A DNA stretch of 64,000 nucleotides from CAZJYI01 sp964550025. GTDB lineage: Bacteria > Verrucomicrobiota > Kiritimatiellia > UBA8416 > CAYOBW01. A program made the position numbers and the translations under genes. The notes under the pieces are model-generated. The model ran no database searches. It was given only the letters and a program-made list of their open reading frames with translations, and had not been told where the DNA came from. Where the stretch lies: assembly GCA_964550025.1 (NCBI GenBank), contig CAZJYI010000007.1, forward strand, positions 1 through 64,000. Direction: 5' to 3'. This document shows positions 44,950 to 56,314 of the stretch, piece after piece. Each line of letters starts with the position of its first letter. Within the stretch, counting starts at the first letter, position 1.

Positions 44950-45629
44950 GGCGTCTCCTTGCCTGCGCTCGGCACCATGAAGACCAGCGAGCAACCGCGG
45001 CCCTTGATGCTGGTGGTCACCAGGCAACGGCCAGTCCGGCCTATCCTGAGCAGGGCCGGTTGTTCTGCGGTGGTCTTTAGAAACGCGCCGCGCCCGCCTT
45101 CGACCAGCACCTCCAGGGCCGCCGCAACGCGTTTGCCATCCAGTAGTGCAAAGAGGGGGAGCTCGTCGCCGCGCGCGAGTTGCGAAACGGCTTTGCCCGG
45201 GACAAGCTCCAGGCCGCGCCCAACCTTGTAACTCGCCGGGTCATCGTGTGCTCCCTGCGTCAACAACAACGTCTTGGCCTCGTAGCTGGGCTGGGGGGCA
45301 CGGGGACGCTGCAGCGTCAAGCGCACGATGTGGACACCACCCTTGCAGGGCTTCAAGGTGCCGCTCCGCGACTTTTCGGCTGGCGTCGTCGGCACGGTCG
45401 CGCACGCTCCACCGGGAGAGAGCAACTCCACGCTCTTCAGCACGTTGCCCTTGAGCATCAGTGCGCTCTTGGGGAAGTAATGCCCGCTGCAAATGCGGAC
45501 CCCCACATCCGCGCCTTGGGCGGCGGCAAAGGTGTCGAGGTCAATCCAGTGCTGGTGTGCTCGCGCGACCCCCAAGGTCAACACGGCACCAACGCAATAG
45601 ACATGAATGAGGCGCGCTGCATGATGCAT
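44946..45629 (-). CDS. nikK: NikK-like periplasmic protein (DUF4198)
   Basis: 227 residues. A signal peptide ends in ARAHQHW, so a His-rich N-terminus would be exposed, as in DUF4198/NikK proteins of nickel and cobalt transport operons. The body (YFPKSALMLKGNVLKSVELL, GVHIVRLTLQRPR, YEAKTLLLTQG) fits that family's beta-sandwich. It probably captures metal in the periplasm and passes it to NikL/NikM. The ATG is two bases after the stop of the outer-membrane gene; AGG within that stop region may act as SD. Overlaps nikL by four bases. Confidence 0.75.
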   Translation of the reverse strand: MHHAARLIHVYCVGAVLTLGVARAHQHWIDLDTFAAAQGADVGVRICSGHYFPKSALMLKGNVLKSVELLSPGGACATVPTTPAEKSRSGTLKPCKGGVHIVRLTLQRPRAPQPSYEAKTLLLTQGAHDDPASYKVGRGLELVPGKAVSQLARGDELPLFALLDGKRVAAALEVLVEGGRGAFLKTTAEQPALLRIGRTGRCLVTTSIKGRGCSLVFMVPSAGKETP

Positions 45630-45631
45630 GG

Positions 45632-46420
45632 CTAAAACCTGTACATGAGCGTCACGTTGGCGCGCAAGGCATCCGCTCCGTCAGCCTGGCCGAACTCGAG
45701 ACCGGTTTTCAGAGTCACGTTCGGTGCGCCCAGCGGCATATAGACGCCCGGCAGCAGCGACCAGTTGTCCGCGGCGTCCTCGAAACTGCCCATGATCTCC
45801 ACCCCCGCGGCAATCCCGTGCGGATCCTCCGTAAGCGGGGTCTTGGCGCCGACGGCCCAACTGAAATCGTCTTCATCGCCTTCCCGCTGATAGCCGAGAT
45901 TGAGCGTGATATTTCGGTGCCCTTCGAACTCCTTGCCGAGGATGAGGAGCCCTTGGTACACATTGTCCTCGCTGCCCAGCAGATCCTCCGAGCGGGCAAA
46001 GGGGATCTCGATCGTGCCCACAACAGCCACGTCAACCAACCATCCCTCCGTCAGCCGGTATTGCAGACTGGCGGCAACGGCCTCCATGAAAGGTGAGGGA
46101 CCGTTCGTGCCGAACTCATCACGGCGGTCCTGCACGACGTGGTCGGCTCCAAACTTGGCAAAATGCGTGTGTATGTCGAACATCAGGCGGTCCACGACGC
46201 CGTAGGAGACTCCCGGTGTGAGCTCCCAGTGGTCGAGATCGGGATTGTCTTCATCGTCAACCATGTAGTCGTAGTGAAGGTGGAAAACGCGCTCCCCTTT
46301 CCGGGCAGTCGTGTAGCTCTCCATCTCGATGTACTCCATGGCGTGATGCGCACAAACACTGCCTGTCGTCATCAGCACCACACAAACCGTTGCCGCCTTC
46401 AATCCGTCCATCGTCGCCAC
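45632..46420 (-). CDS. Outer-membrane beta-barrel protein of the nickel operon
   Basis: 262 residues. A signal peptide (ending near VCAHHAME) gives a mature protein starting HHAMEYIEME, followed by alternating amphipathic strands with short turns and a terminal aromatic strand (NVTLMYRF, C-terminal Phe), the mark of an outer-membrane barrel. The pattern (HWELTPGVSYGVVDRLMFDI, NITLNLGYQ) resembles transporter/porin proteins of the phenol-MetA type. Being first in the Nik operon, it may let nickel across the outer membrane. Start taken as GTG 46420, which has AAAGGAG at seven bases; an ATG nine bases later is the alternative. Confidence 0.75.
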   Translation of the reverse strand: MATMDGLKAATVCVVLMTTGSVCAHHAMEYIEMESYTTARKGERVFHLHYDYMVDDEDNPDLDHWELTPGVSYGVVDRLMFDIHTHFAKFGADHVVQDRRDEFGTNGPSPFMEAVAASLQYRLTEGWLVDVAVVGTIEIPFARSEDLLGSEDNVYQGLLILGKEFEGHRNITLNLGYQREGDEDDFSWAVGAKTPLTEDPHGIAAGVEIMGSFEDAADNWSLLPGVYMPLGAPNVTLKTGLEFGQADGADALRANVTLMYRF

Positions 46421-46446
46421 CGTTCCGCTCCTTTCGCCGGATAATA

Positions 46447-46465
46447 CTTACACAAGATTCGTAAC
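46447..46465. promoter_or_regulatory. Short dyad upstream of the nickel operon
   Basis: The sequence CTTAC-N9-GTAAC is an imperfect palindrome 27-45 bases before the GTG start of the first operon gene. It might bind a metal regulator. It does not match the classical NikR box (GTATGA-N16-TCATAC), so the call is tentative. Confidence 0.2.
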
Positions 46466-46584
46466 ACTCCGCACCGCAAAAAAAGGCGGCTCCTCCCGGG
46501 CCGACAGCCAGCGCTTGTGCTACGATTTGCAGAACTGTAGCACGCCAGGCTCTCGCCGTCAATCCCGATCCCCGGATTCCCCAC

Positions 46585-46619
46585 TTCGATATTCGACATT
46601 CAGCGTTCAATGTTCGTCA
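46585..46619 (+). repeat. 7-bp tandem tract (5 units, TTCGACA family)
   Basis: Five successive 7-bp units each starting TTC (TTCGATA, TTCGACA and variants) lie in the 217-bp gap between the nickel operon and the heavy-metal permease gene. The register continues loosely into the adjoining T/C-rich bases. Confidence 0.75.
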
Positions 46620-46637
46620 TTTCCCCTCTTTCCCCCC

Positions 46638-47765
46638 TCACCACCCCGTCATCTGCCCCAGCAGGCCGACGGCGAGTCCGATGGCCAGCTTGATGGCCTT
46701 GACGGCGAGGAACGCGCGGCGGGAATGGGCGAGCGTGGGTATGAGGCCGTGACCGTCCTGCACGATGCAATTGGCCACGAGTGTGCTGAGAGGAAGTGCG
46801 CCTTCGGCGTATAGCGTCACAAACACGAGGTGCGGGCCCGAGGTGGGCAGCAGCCCGATCAGGCAAGCTATCAACAGCACGGGCAGACGGTGCGCTGCCA
46901 CCGTTCCACCGACGTCCATGTTGCTCACCAGGAGGTGGGTGACCAACAGGGCGCCGAACGTCCACAACAGCACACGCCACCCGTGAACAACAACCAGGTG
47001 TCGCCACAGGTGCTCATCCAGGAAGTGGTCGGGGACCGTGGCGACAATCAACAGGGCAATGCAGCCCAGGACGACCAGCGTTACACGGACCCAGTCCCAC
47101 GGCTCTTCCCCCGTCCCGTGCCCGTGGTCGCATTCGCCGTCGTGATGGACGTGTTCAACGGTGGGAGCGGCCGTATCCGCGGTCTCGTGGGCATGGTCGT
47201 GCCCGATCGCGCCGGACAGCACGCCGGCAAGGAACCCTACCAGCAGCAGTGTAAGCCAACCGCGGTGCGGCGAGCAGCGTCGCCACTGCCCGACCAGCTC
47301 GCGCGCCGAAAAGGGAATGCACTCGGGGTGACCGCTATGGGTTGCCTGGTATTCGGCAAGGTACGCCGTTGCGCGCGTGCGCCGGGCACCGGACACGAGG
47401 TCCACGACAATACCCGTCACGGCCCCGCCGGCGAACAGCGCGCAGAAGATCACCAGGGCGGTTCGCGGGAACAGGGCGAGCATGATGAACGCCTCGTCGC
47501 CGCACGTGGCGACCATGGCGGCGGCAAGGGCGCCGATCGTGACGACGCGGTGCAGGTACAGGCTGGCCGCGGCGTAGGCGCCCAGGCACCCCGGCGTCGC
47601 ACCGAGGAACGAACAGAGCGCGGACTGTCCCCACGTCCAGCGCCCGATGATGCGGTCCCAGTTGCCACGCGTCAGGACGTTGAGATACTCGATCACCAGC
47701 ATCATCGTCAGCACGAAGCCGGTGATCATGAAGCCCTGTTTGACAACCCCCAGTATCTCGGTCAT
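46638..47765 (-). CDS. Putative 10-TM metal permease with His-rich loop (ArsP_2/DUF2899-like)
   Basis: 375 residues, about ten membrane segments in two halves that start with related motifs (LGATPGCLGAYAAASLYLHR and GLLPTSGPHLVFVTLYAEG). The central loop (about 205-245) is rich in His/Asp/Glu (HDHAHE, EHVHHDGECDHGHG), a likely metal-binding or sensing segment. The family is annotated as putative manganese or heavy-metal exporter; direction and metal are not proven. ATG at 47765 lacks an SD but has TTGACA about 34 bases upstream, suggesting a leaderless transcript. It reads in the same direction as the Nik operon and may relieve metal excess. Confidence 0.7.
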   Translation of the reverse strand: MTEILGVVKQGFMITGFVLTMMLVIEYLNVLTRGNWDRIIGRWTWGQSALCSFLGATPGCLGAYAAASLYLHRVVTIGALAAAMVATCGDEAFIMLALFPRTALVIFCALFAGGAVTGIVVDLVSGARRTRATAYLAEYQATHSGHPECIPFSARELVGQWRRCSPHRGWLTLLLVGFLAGVLSGAIGHDHAHETADTAAPTVEHVHHDGECDHGHGTGEEPWDWVRVTLVVLGCIALLIVATVPDHFLDEHLWRHLVVVHGWRVLLWTFGALLVTHLLVSNMDVGGTVAAHRLPVLLIACLIGLLPTSGPHLVFVTLYAEGALPLSTLVANCIVQDGHGLIPTLAHSRRAFLAVKAIKLAIGLAVGLLGQMTGW

Positions 47766-47772
47766 GCGTACA

Positions 47773-47801
47773 TTGATTTGACATTGGAGCGACGGTGTCA
47801 A
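47773..47801 (-). promoter_or_regulatory. Weak promoter candidate of the metal-permease gene
   Basis: On the minus strand TTGACA (47796-47801) and AATCAA (47773-47778) are 17 bp apart. The -10 is poor, but the position would start the transcript at the ATG (47765), consistent with the missing SD. Confidence 0.25.
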
Positions 47802-48079
47802 GTCTTTGGAAAGGCGGCAGGTTCGAGACGGCGGGTGTGCGTTTTTCGTAGTCCGTTGCGGCACAGTGACTAACCGCACCTCAGGCGCGCCACGTTCACA
47901 TCGGTCAACGATAACGGCGACCAACCTTCGCGCCGGGCGCTACGGCCTGGCACGCGATAACGGTGGACGATTCCGGGATTCTCCCCCTCGTTCTCCGTTA
48001 TCGCCCGCCATGGTCTCGGTCCAAGCGGGGCAGAGCTGGGATTTCCTGCTAATGCCGGGATTGGGAAGGGGCTCGCCGG

Positions 48080-48107
48080 TTGACATGGCCGGCCCGTTGT
48101 GTAGCAT
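48080..48107 (+). promoter_or_regulatory. Promoter of the DUF4160-DUF2442 pair
   Basis: TTGACA at 48080-48085, 16-bp spacer, TAGCAT at 48102-48107. The leader would be about 50 nt and carries GAGG before the GTG start at 48165. Confidence 0.45.
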
Positions 48108-48164
48108 AGGAAGGCAATGTATCCAGTAACCGTGCTTGATTCGACCGCACTATGAGGCATAGCA

Positions 48165-48425
48165 GTGCCTGAGATAAGCAGATTCTTCGGGATCGTGATC
48201 GCCATCTACTGGAAAGAGCATGGTGTGCCCCATTTTCACGCCAAATACGCCGGTCGGAGAGCCTCGTTCTCGATCAAGGATCTCAGGTTACTCGAAGGTT
48301 CGCTGCCACCACGCGTGACGGCCCTTGTGTTGGAATGGGCGTTCTTGCACCGTGATGAACTGATGGCGGACTGGGACTTGGCGATGGCCAAGAAGCCGTT
48401 GAAGCCGATTGACCCGCTGGAATAG
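48165..48425 (+). CDS. DUF4160 domain protein
   Basis: 86 residues, the usual size. The family pattern is clear: MPEISRFFGIVIAIYWKEHGVPHFHAKYAG, with the HFHA motif, then LPPRVTALVLEWAFLHRDEL. GTG start with GAGG eight bases upstream. The next gene (DUF2442) starts 10 bases after the stop. The two families are often adjacent in bacteria and have been suggested to form a toxin-antitoxin-like unit; I do not know of proof, so the function stays open. Its codon usage is less GC-rich than that of neighbouring genes. Confidence 0.88.
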   Translation: MPEISRFFGIVIAIYWKEHGVPHFHAKYAGRRASFSIKDLRLLEGSLPPRVTALVLEWAFLHRDELMADWDLAMAKKPLKPIDPLE

Positions 48426-48435
48426 GATCGCGCAG

Positions 48436-48744
48436 ATGCACTATATTACAGATGTTGAATACGAGTCAGGCTACAGACTGCGGATTCGGTTCGAAGACGG
48501 GAGTATCCGACTCGCAGACCTTGAGGAGCATCTTGACGGGGAGGTCTTTGAGCCATTGCAGGACCTGGCCCGTTTCCGATCGGCGCGATTGAATTCCGAT
48601 ATCGACACGGTCGTCTGGGATAATGGCGCCGACATGTCGCCCGACTTCCTCTACGAAATCAGTACGCCGATGGATGCAGTCCGCAAGGTCGCAGAGACGC
48701 GAGCCCCGTATGGCACGGCGGGCGAGGAGCACGCGCAGACGTAG
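48436..48744 (+). CDS. DUF2442 domain protein
   Basis: 102 residues. The fold is recognisable from YITDVEYESGYRLRIRFEDGS, LEEHLDGEVFEPLQD and the strand VVWDNGADMSPDFLYE. It pairs with the DUF4160 gene just upstream; in other genomes DUF2442 is sometimes followed by a DNA-binding tail, which is absent here. Start set at ATG 48436, with AGGA upstream; an in-frame start 27 bases earlier would overlap the DUF4160 gene. Function unknown, possibly the partner of a toxin-antitoxin-like pair. Confidence 0.85.
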   Translation: MHYITDVEYESGYRLRIRFEDGSIRLADLEEHLDGEVFEPLQDLARFRSARLNSDIDTVVWDNGADMSPDFLYEISTPMDAVRKVAETRAPYGTAGEEHAQT

Positions 48745-48847
48745 TGCGCTACCAGACTACGACTCGCGCACCCCGTTCCGCCGGGCTATGGTACGCTCCC
48801 AGGCGATGTGTTGCGTGTGGCATGGTCAAAACGGAGGGGCTCGGACG

Positions 48848-50434
48848 ATGGGGCAGATGCAAACAACACGGGCGGTCGCTTTCCTGGCGTGCGTCCTGTC
48901 CGCCGAGTTGCTCACACTCGCCGGCAACCGTACTTTCGTCCCCCAGCGCGTCAACAATCGTTCGCCGGCATTCCGCGTTCACGAGGACGACGTTGACTTC
49001 TTCATGAACTACAGCGCGTACGAGCCCGCGGCAGGCGGCGGGACGAACGTAACGCGTTGTTTCGAGCGGCAGATTGGGCCCAAGGCGCTGTCGATGCTCG
49101 GACGGGCGCGCAAACACATCCTGCTTTCCGTCTTTCTCTTCGACAGCTTCTACGTCGAAGGCGCGGCTGTGCCGGACATCGCGGGAATACTGACCGAGGC
49201 CATAATCGAACGGAAGCGGCGCCACCCGAGAATGCACGCGGCCATCATTCTCGACCCGTCTCACAAGGCGTACGGCAGACGCGTCTCACCGGCGGAGAAG
49301 AAACTACGCGAGAACGGCATCGATATCTTCTATTCCGACCTCATCAGCAACTTGAAGAGAGCCAGCTTCCTAGGTATACGTGAGGGCCTGGGACACGGCG
49401 GACGCCTGGTTGACAGGGTGACGTTCGGCCTGTCGGGCAAGGCAGCGTCGGCCATTTTCTCGCGGCCAAGCCTGCCCGCATCGTTCGACGGCGACCCCCT
49501 GACGGTTGAAGGCGCCTACAACGCTTTTCTCCTGAAGGCCAATCACCGCAAGTTGCTCGTGACGGACATCGACGGGGGCGACTACGAGGCGCTCATCACT
49601 TCGGCCAACCCGCACAACGCCAGCGCCTATCACATCAACTCCGCCATTTCCGTTCGGGGCCGGCCGGCACGCTGCATCTTCAACGTCCTGCGCGAAGACA
49701 TGCGCAAGAGCGCGGGGTTGGGGTCGCGCTTTGCCCACTGGCACGACGATGCCAACCGCCGCTACCGAAAGCGCTTCTTCGACGATTGCTTTCCTCCCCT
49801 GGAGCTGGAAGCGGAGGAGAGAGGCCCCAAGGTCACGGCCACGTTTGTTACGGAGAGAGAGATCGTCCGTTCGATTCTCGGCATGCTCGCCGGCGTGGCG
49901 CCGGACGACGAAGTGCGCATCCAGATGTTCTACCTTTCGTACAAGCCGGTCCTGGAGGCGATCCTGGCAGCGTCCTGCAAGACTCGCCGACCGGTGCGCC
50001 TGCTTCTGGACCCCAGCAAGGATGCCTTCAACCGCGAGAAGGACGGCACCCCGAATCGCCAGGTCGCCCGCTACCTGCTGAACGAGGCGGCCAAACGCGG
50101 CGGGAAGCTGGCGGTCCGCTGGTACCTGACGCACGGCGAGCAGAACCACGCCAAGGTCATGAGCATCACCAACGCGAAGGCGGACCGTTACATCATCACG
50201 ACCGGTTCCTGCAACTGGACGGGCCGCAACATGGCCGGGGTCAACATGGAGGCCAACATCAACATCGAGGGATCGCGCAGAATCGTCGAGGTGTTCAATC
50301 GTCTCTTCGACCTGTTCTGGACCAACTCGGACGGACGGCTGTACAGCGAATCGTACGAAACCCACCGCGATGCCACGGCAGCCGACTGGAAATGGCACAT
50401 CGGAGAGGCGCCGTATTTCTACAGTACGTTTTGA
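48848..50434 (+). CDS. Exported phospholipase D-like protein
   Basis: 528 residues with an N-terminal signal sequence (AVAFLACVLSAELLTLAG). Two PLD-superfamily halves are visible. The first HKD motif is intact (ANHRKLLVTD, near 232), followed by SANPHN. The second reads QNHAKVMSIT (near 433), with Asp replaced by Thr but followed by the conserved GSCNWTGRN. The PLD fold usually hydrolyses or transfers phosphodiesters (lipids or DNA); the substrate here is unknown. ATG 48848 is preceded by GGAGGGG at eight bases; in-frame upstream starts overlap the DUF2442 gene. The next gene begins within 15 bases, probably one operon. Confidence 0.85.
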   Translation: MGQMQTTRAVAFLACVLSAELLTLAGNRTFVPQRVNNRSPAFRVHEDDVDFFMNYSAYEPAAGGGTNVTRCFERQIGPKALSMLGRARKHILLSVFLFDSFYVEGAAVPDIAGILTEAIIERKRRHPRMHAAIILDPSHKAYGRRVSPAEKKLRENGIDIFYSDLISNLKRASFLGIREGLGHGGRLVDRVTFGLSGKAASAIFSRPSLPASFDGDPLTVEGAYNAFLLKANHRKLLVTDIDGGDYEALITSANPHNASAYHINSAISVRGRPARCIFNVLREDMRKSAGLGSRFAHWHDDANRRYRKRFFDDCFPPLELEAEERGPKVTATFVTEREIVRSILGMLAGVAPDDEVRIQMFYLSYKPVLEAILAASCKTRRPVRLLLDPSKDAFNREKDGTPNRQVARYLLNEAAKRGGKLAVRWYLTHGEQNHAKVMSITNAKADRYIITTGSCNWTGRNMAGVNMEANINIEGSRRIVEVFNRLFDLFWTNSDGRLYSESYETHRDATAADWKWHIGEAPYFYSTF

Positions 50435-50446
50435 GGAGTCATGCCC

Positions 50447-51217
50447 ATGCCGAGTGAATCGCAAGAACCGGTCGTTGCCGGGCGGCCGGAACATATGGCC
50501 GACTGCATGGTGTGCGGCGTTCCGCTGACCTACTTCCGCGAGGACCGCCTTCTCACCTGCGCCTACTGCGGGCGCGAGGAACAGGCCAACGCCGCGTGTG
50601 AGGCCGGCCATTACGTGTGTGACGCTTGCCACGCCGCCGATGCGCTGGCGGTTATCCTGCAGACCTGCCTGGCAACCGGTGAAACCGACATGTTCGCGCT
50701 GATGGATCGCATCCTGTCGCACCCGAGCATTCCGGTGCACGGCCCGGAGTACCACGGGCTGGCGGCGGGGGTCGTTCTCGCCACATACCGGAACCTGGGC
50801 GGCGCGGTGACACCCGCCATGATTGAAACCGGCATCCGTCGAGGCGGCAGGGCCATGGGCGGCGCCTGCGGGTTCACCGGTGCGTGTGGCGCCGTGACCG
50901 GGATCGGTGTCGCTTTCAGCCTGATTCTCGACGCCAATCCACTCAAGCCGGTGGAGCGGCAGCACGTGATGCGCGCGGTGGGCGAAATCGCCGCCGTCAC
51001 GGCGGACATCCAGGCGGCACGCTGTTGCCGGCGGGACACGTGGGTAGCTCTCGGCAAGGCGGCGGAGTTATCGGGCAAGCTCCTGCCTGTTCCCCTGCGG
51101 GCCGACGCCGACATCGGCTGCGCGCAGCAGGACCGGAACGCGGAGTGTATCGGGGAAAGATGCCCGTTGATGACCGTGCCGACCCGGCCGGCGGAGTCGC
51201 AGCCCGCCGCACGGTGA
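50447..51217 (+). CDS. DUF5714-like Cys-rich protein
   Basis: 256 residues. The N-terminus carries zinc-ribbon-like cysteines (CMVCGVPLTYF, CAYCG) and the HYVCDACHAAD motif, followed by helical segments with Gly/Ala-rich GACGFTGACGAVTGIGVAFS. This matches the pattern of proteins annotated DUF5714, whose function is unknown; the Cys clusters suggest a metal or redox role. The stop-proximal GAGGAG of the preceding gene gives a better spacing to ATG 50447 than to ATG 50441, so the former is used. No signal peptide. Confidence 0.7.
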   Translation: MPSESQEPVVAGRPEHMADCMVCGVPLTYFREDRLLTCAYCGREEQANAACEAGHYVCDACHAADALAVILQTCLATGETDMFALMDRILSHPSIPVHGPEYHGLAAGVVLATYRNLGGAVTPAMIETGIRRGGRAMGGACGFTGACGAVTGIGVAFSLILDANPLKPVERQHVMRAVGEIAAVTADIQAARCCRRDTWVALGKAAELSGKLLPVPLRADADIGCAQQDRNAECIGERCPLMTVPTRPAESQPAAR

Positions 51218-51337
51218 AAGAAACAAATCGGATCAGGCTCCGACAGAAGCTGCTTGCAGAAGTAAACGGCATGTGATTATGTCGGTTGGGGGTTTGCAGC
51301 AGAGTGAATCTCCACCGGTGGCGAAAGGGATTGACGA

Positions 51338-53999
<2,662 letters not shown>

Positions 54000-54016
<17 letters not shown>

Positions 54017-55505
54017 CGCCGGAAAACGCGTTGCGAACGCTTCGCAGCAGTATCCACAGATCGTGACCCACCGATTGAGATACGCTGTGCATAGCTTCGG
54101 CGGCGTAGCGTTCATCGTCGGTAGCGTTCGGGCCGCAGACCGCGTCGACTTCCGTTATGAGCCCGGTCTTCAGCCGCAGGCACAGTTGCCGCCAGTCGTC
54201 GGGCAACGCCTCGATCTCCTCTGCCGTTCGAGGTTCGGCTCCGACGAGAGCGAGATTGCCGGCGGCCACACTGACCAGTCCGGGAACAACACGTCCGAGG
54301 AATCTCGCAAGGGGCCGCCGGGCCTCTTCGCCGAAATCGAACCGGAACAGCACGCCGCTCTTCCTCTGCAAGGCCGTGCTCGGCGTCGGGCATCTCACAA
54401 ACTCGTGGCGATTGAGGACGCCGCCTCGTGACAGGACACGGCGAACCAGGTAAGTCAGGCAAAAGATCGGAAGGGTGAAGGCGCAGAGGACGGCCCCGAG
54501 GAGTCTCATGAACGCGCCGCGGAGCGCGGGTTTCAAGCGCCGTCGTTCCATCGTGCCAACGATGAAGTTGTCGGCTATATCGGCAACGGCGCCGAGCCGG
54601 GCATTGACGGCACGGTTCCGTTCGATGACGGTCTCCCGGACTTCGAGTCCCTCCCCAACATAGCTCCGCGGCATAATGATGCCGTTCTCGACACTGCAGC
54701 GGCTGTCGAGAACGCAGCGCTCGCCCACCACGGCATTCGGGCCGACGCGCGTTCCGCGCCCTATCCGGCAGTCGGCCCCGATGAAGACCGGCGGACGAAT
54801 CTCGGCCGTCGGGTGGAGGATGACGTTGCGCGACAGCCTGATGCCGGGATCGTTGGCCAGACCGGTGCGCAGCACGGGGATCTCTTCGTTCTGCAACGTC
54901 CGGCATACGGATTCGAGAAAGGCCGCATACGAAGAGATGTCGAGCGGGGCAGCCACCACGTCGTGGGGCGTTCCCGCCGAGACGTGTTGTTTCAGACCAT
55001 CCGTCCAGGCATCCAGGTCGAGATCGGGGGCCAGGGACTTGAGCAGGGCGCCCCGGCAGGCGGTCCACCCGACGGGCTGGACCGGGGTCTCTTCGGCAGT
55101 GCGAGCGGCGCACGGACGCAAGCCGGACTCCGAATCGGGAGCGGTGTCGGCCGGTTGCCAGGCAGGCGGCGCCGCGGGCAGGTACAGCTCGTGTGCGAGA
55201 AGAACGTTCTCGTCGTCCTCAAACGCGATCGCGCGGACGGCCGAGAACGGACAGGCGGGGTCCTTGACGAGGTAGTAGCGGAACTCCGCGCCCCATCGGG
55301 ACCCGTCCGAAAAGTGGCCCTCGACCTGGTTCGGGAAACGGCACAGCACAAAGTCGATGTGCCGCACGCCTTTCCACACGATGTACTCGACCACGTGTTG
55401 TAGAAAGGGCCGGTCGATGAAGGGGACCATCGAGGCCGGTCGGTGTTCACACAGTCCCGCCAGGTTCGGGGCGTGTCCGGTGGCGATGATTACGGCGCGA
55501 GTCAT
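54000..55505 (-). CDS. Degenerate nucleotidyltransferase / hexapeptide / sugar-transferase-like fusion
   Basis: 501 residues. Residues 1-100 align with NDP-sugar pyrophosphorylases (AVIIATG, RPASMVPFIDRPFLQHVVEYI), but the GxGTRL loop is gone and the catalytic PK reads PA. Residues about 220-330 are a left-handed beta-helix of hexapeptide repeats (TAEIRPPVFIGADCRIGRGT, VGPNAVVG). From 335 on, a TM and a sugar-transferase-like tail follow (GNLALVGAEPR, LKTGLITEVDAV, VGHDLWILLRSV), with the catalytic DELPQ region lost. It may scaffold or regulate the intact sugar transferase encoded upstream. Start: ATG 55505 (two bases after the upstream stop) or TTG 55511 with AAAGG better spaced. Confidence 0.7.
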
Positions 55506-55507
55506 GG

Positions 55508-56272
55508 TCAATAGGCACCTTTCCCGAGGAGAACGGCAGGGACGGTCTTGAGCAGAATCGAGAAATCGGTTGTGAGCTTCTGGCTCTCGATGTACTTGAT
55601 ATCGAGTTTGACCTGTTCCGGGAAGGGAATGTCGCCGCGCCCCTCAACCTGCCAAAAACAGGTCAACCCGGGGGTAACATCCAGTCGGCGTCTGTCGGCA
55701 AGCGTGTACTCCGCCACTTCGTTGACGGTGGGGGGCCGCGGCCCCACCAGGGTCATCCTGCCGACAAACACACACCACAACTGAGGCAATTCATCGATAC
55801 TCAGCTTGCGAATGAAGCGGCCGATCCAGGTGATGCGGGGGTCCTTCTTCATCTTGAACGTGATGCTGCCTTCGCCGTGGTCGCTCTGCGCCATGAGTTT
55901 CTGTTTCAGTTCCTCGGCGTTGACAACCATGGAACGGAACTTGGGAAAAGCAAACTCGCTTCCCCATCGACCCACACGCTTCTGGAAGAAGAACACGGGG
56001 CCGTGGTCCGTCAGCTTGATGCACGCGGCGACGACGAGGAAGACCGGGCTGAGGACGAGCATGCCTGCAAAGGAGGCGATGATGTCGATTCCCCGCTTGA
56101 ACAGCCGCGCGCTTCCCGTCACCACGACCCATGCGTATTTTTTGCGCCAGAAGCGCAGCCTGTTACTCAGGCCCACCATTCCGGTGTTGCCGCCGCCAAA
56201 GCGCTGGTAGAGTTCTTCCTCCAGGTCGACGCGGTGGGTCTCCGGCAACATGGCACGTTCCTGTTCGCTCAT
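55508..56272 (-). CDS. Polyprenyl-phosphate sugar-1-phosphate transferase (initiating glycosyltransferase)
   Basis: 254 residues, the bac_transf (WcaJ/WbaP C-terminal) family. One TM helix (RGIDIIASFAGMLVLSPVFLVVAACI) is followed by the cytosolic catalytic part: GPVFFFQKRVGRWG, PKFRSM, LSIDELPQLWCVF, MTLVGPRPP and FWQVEGRGD. It transfers a sugar phosphate from UDP-sugar to undecaprenyl phosphate, the first step of exopolysaccharide or O-antigen synthesis. No N-terminal CoA-binding domain, so it is the short form. It lies two bases before the degenerate fusion gene and 42 after the STAS gene, in one minus-strand operon. Confidence 0.93.
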   Translation of the reverse strand: MSEQERAMLPETHRVDLEEELYQRFGGGNTGMVGLSNRLRFWRKKYAWVVVTGSARLFKRGIDIIASFAGMLVLSPVFLVVAACIKLTDHGPVFFFQKRVGRWGSEFAFPKFRSMVVNAEELKQKLMAQSDHGEGSITFKMKKDPRITWIGRFIRKLSIDELPQLWCVFVGRMTLVGPRPPTVNEVAEYTLADRRRLDVTPGLTCFWQVEGRGDIPFPEQVKLDIKYIESQKLTTDFSILLKTVPAVLLGKGAY

Positions 56273-56314
56273 GACAAAGCTCCGGCCGGCGTCTTACGCC
56301 GGCAACTGGACGCA

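Larger units (their letters stand above)
47766..48164. other. Divergent intergenic stretch with two promoters and a repeat copy
   Basis: Contains the -35-like hexamer for the leftward permease gene, the promoter for the rightward DUF4160 gene and, at 47959-47992, an inverted copy of the segment at 30643-30677 (AATCGTCCACCGTT core). No coding frame is convincing. Confidence 0.55.

Noticed and set aside
46476..46491. Hairpin CCGCAAAAAAAGGCGG as terminator or riboswitch before the nickel operon
   Set aside because: The T/A-run forms the loop, not a tail, and no NiCo riboswitch core could be recognised.
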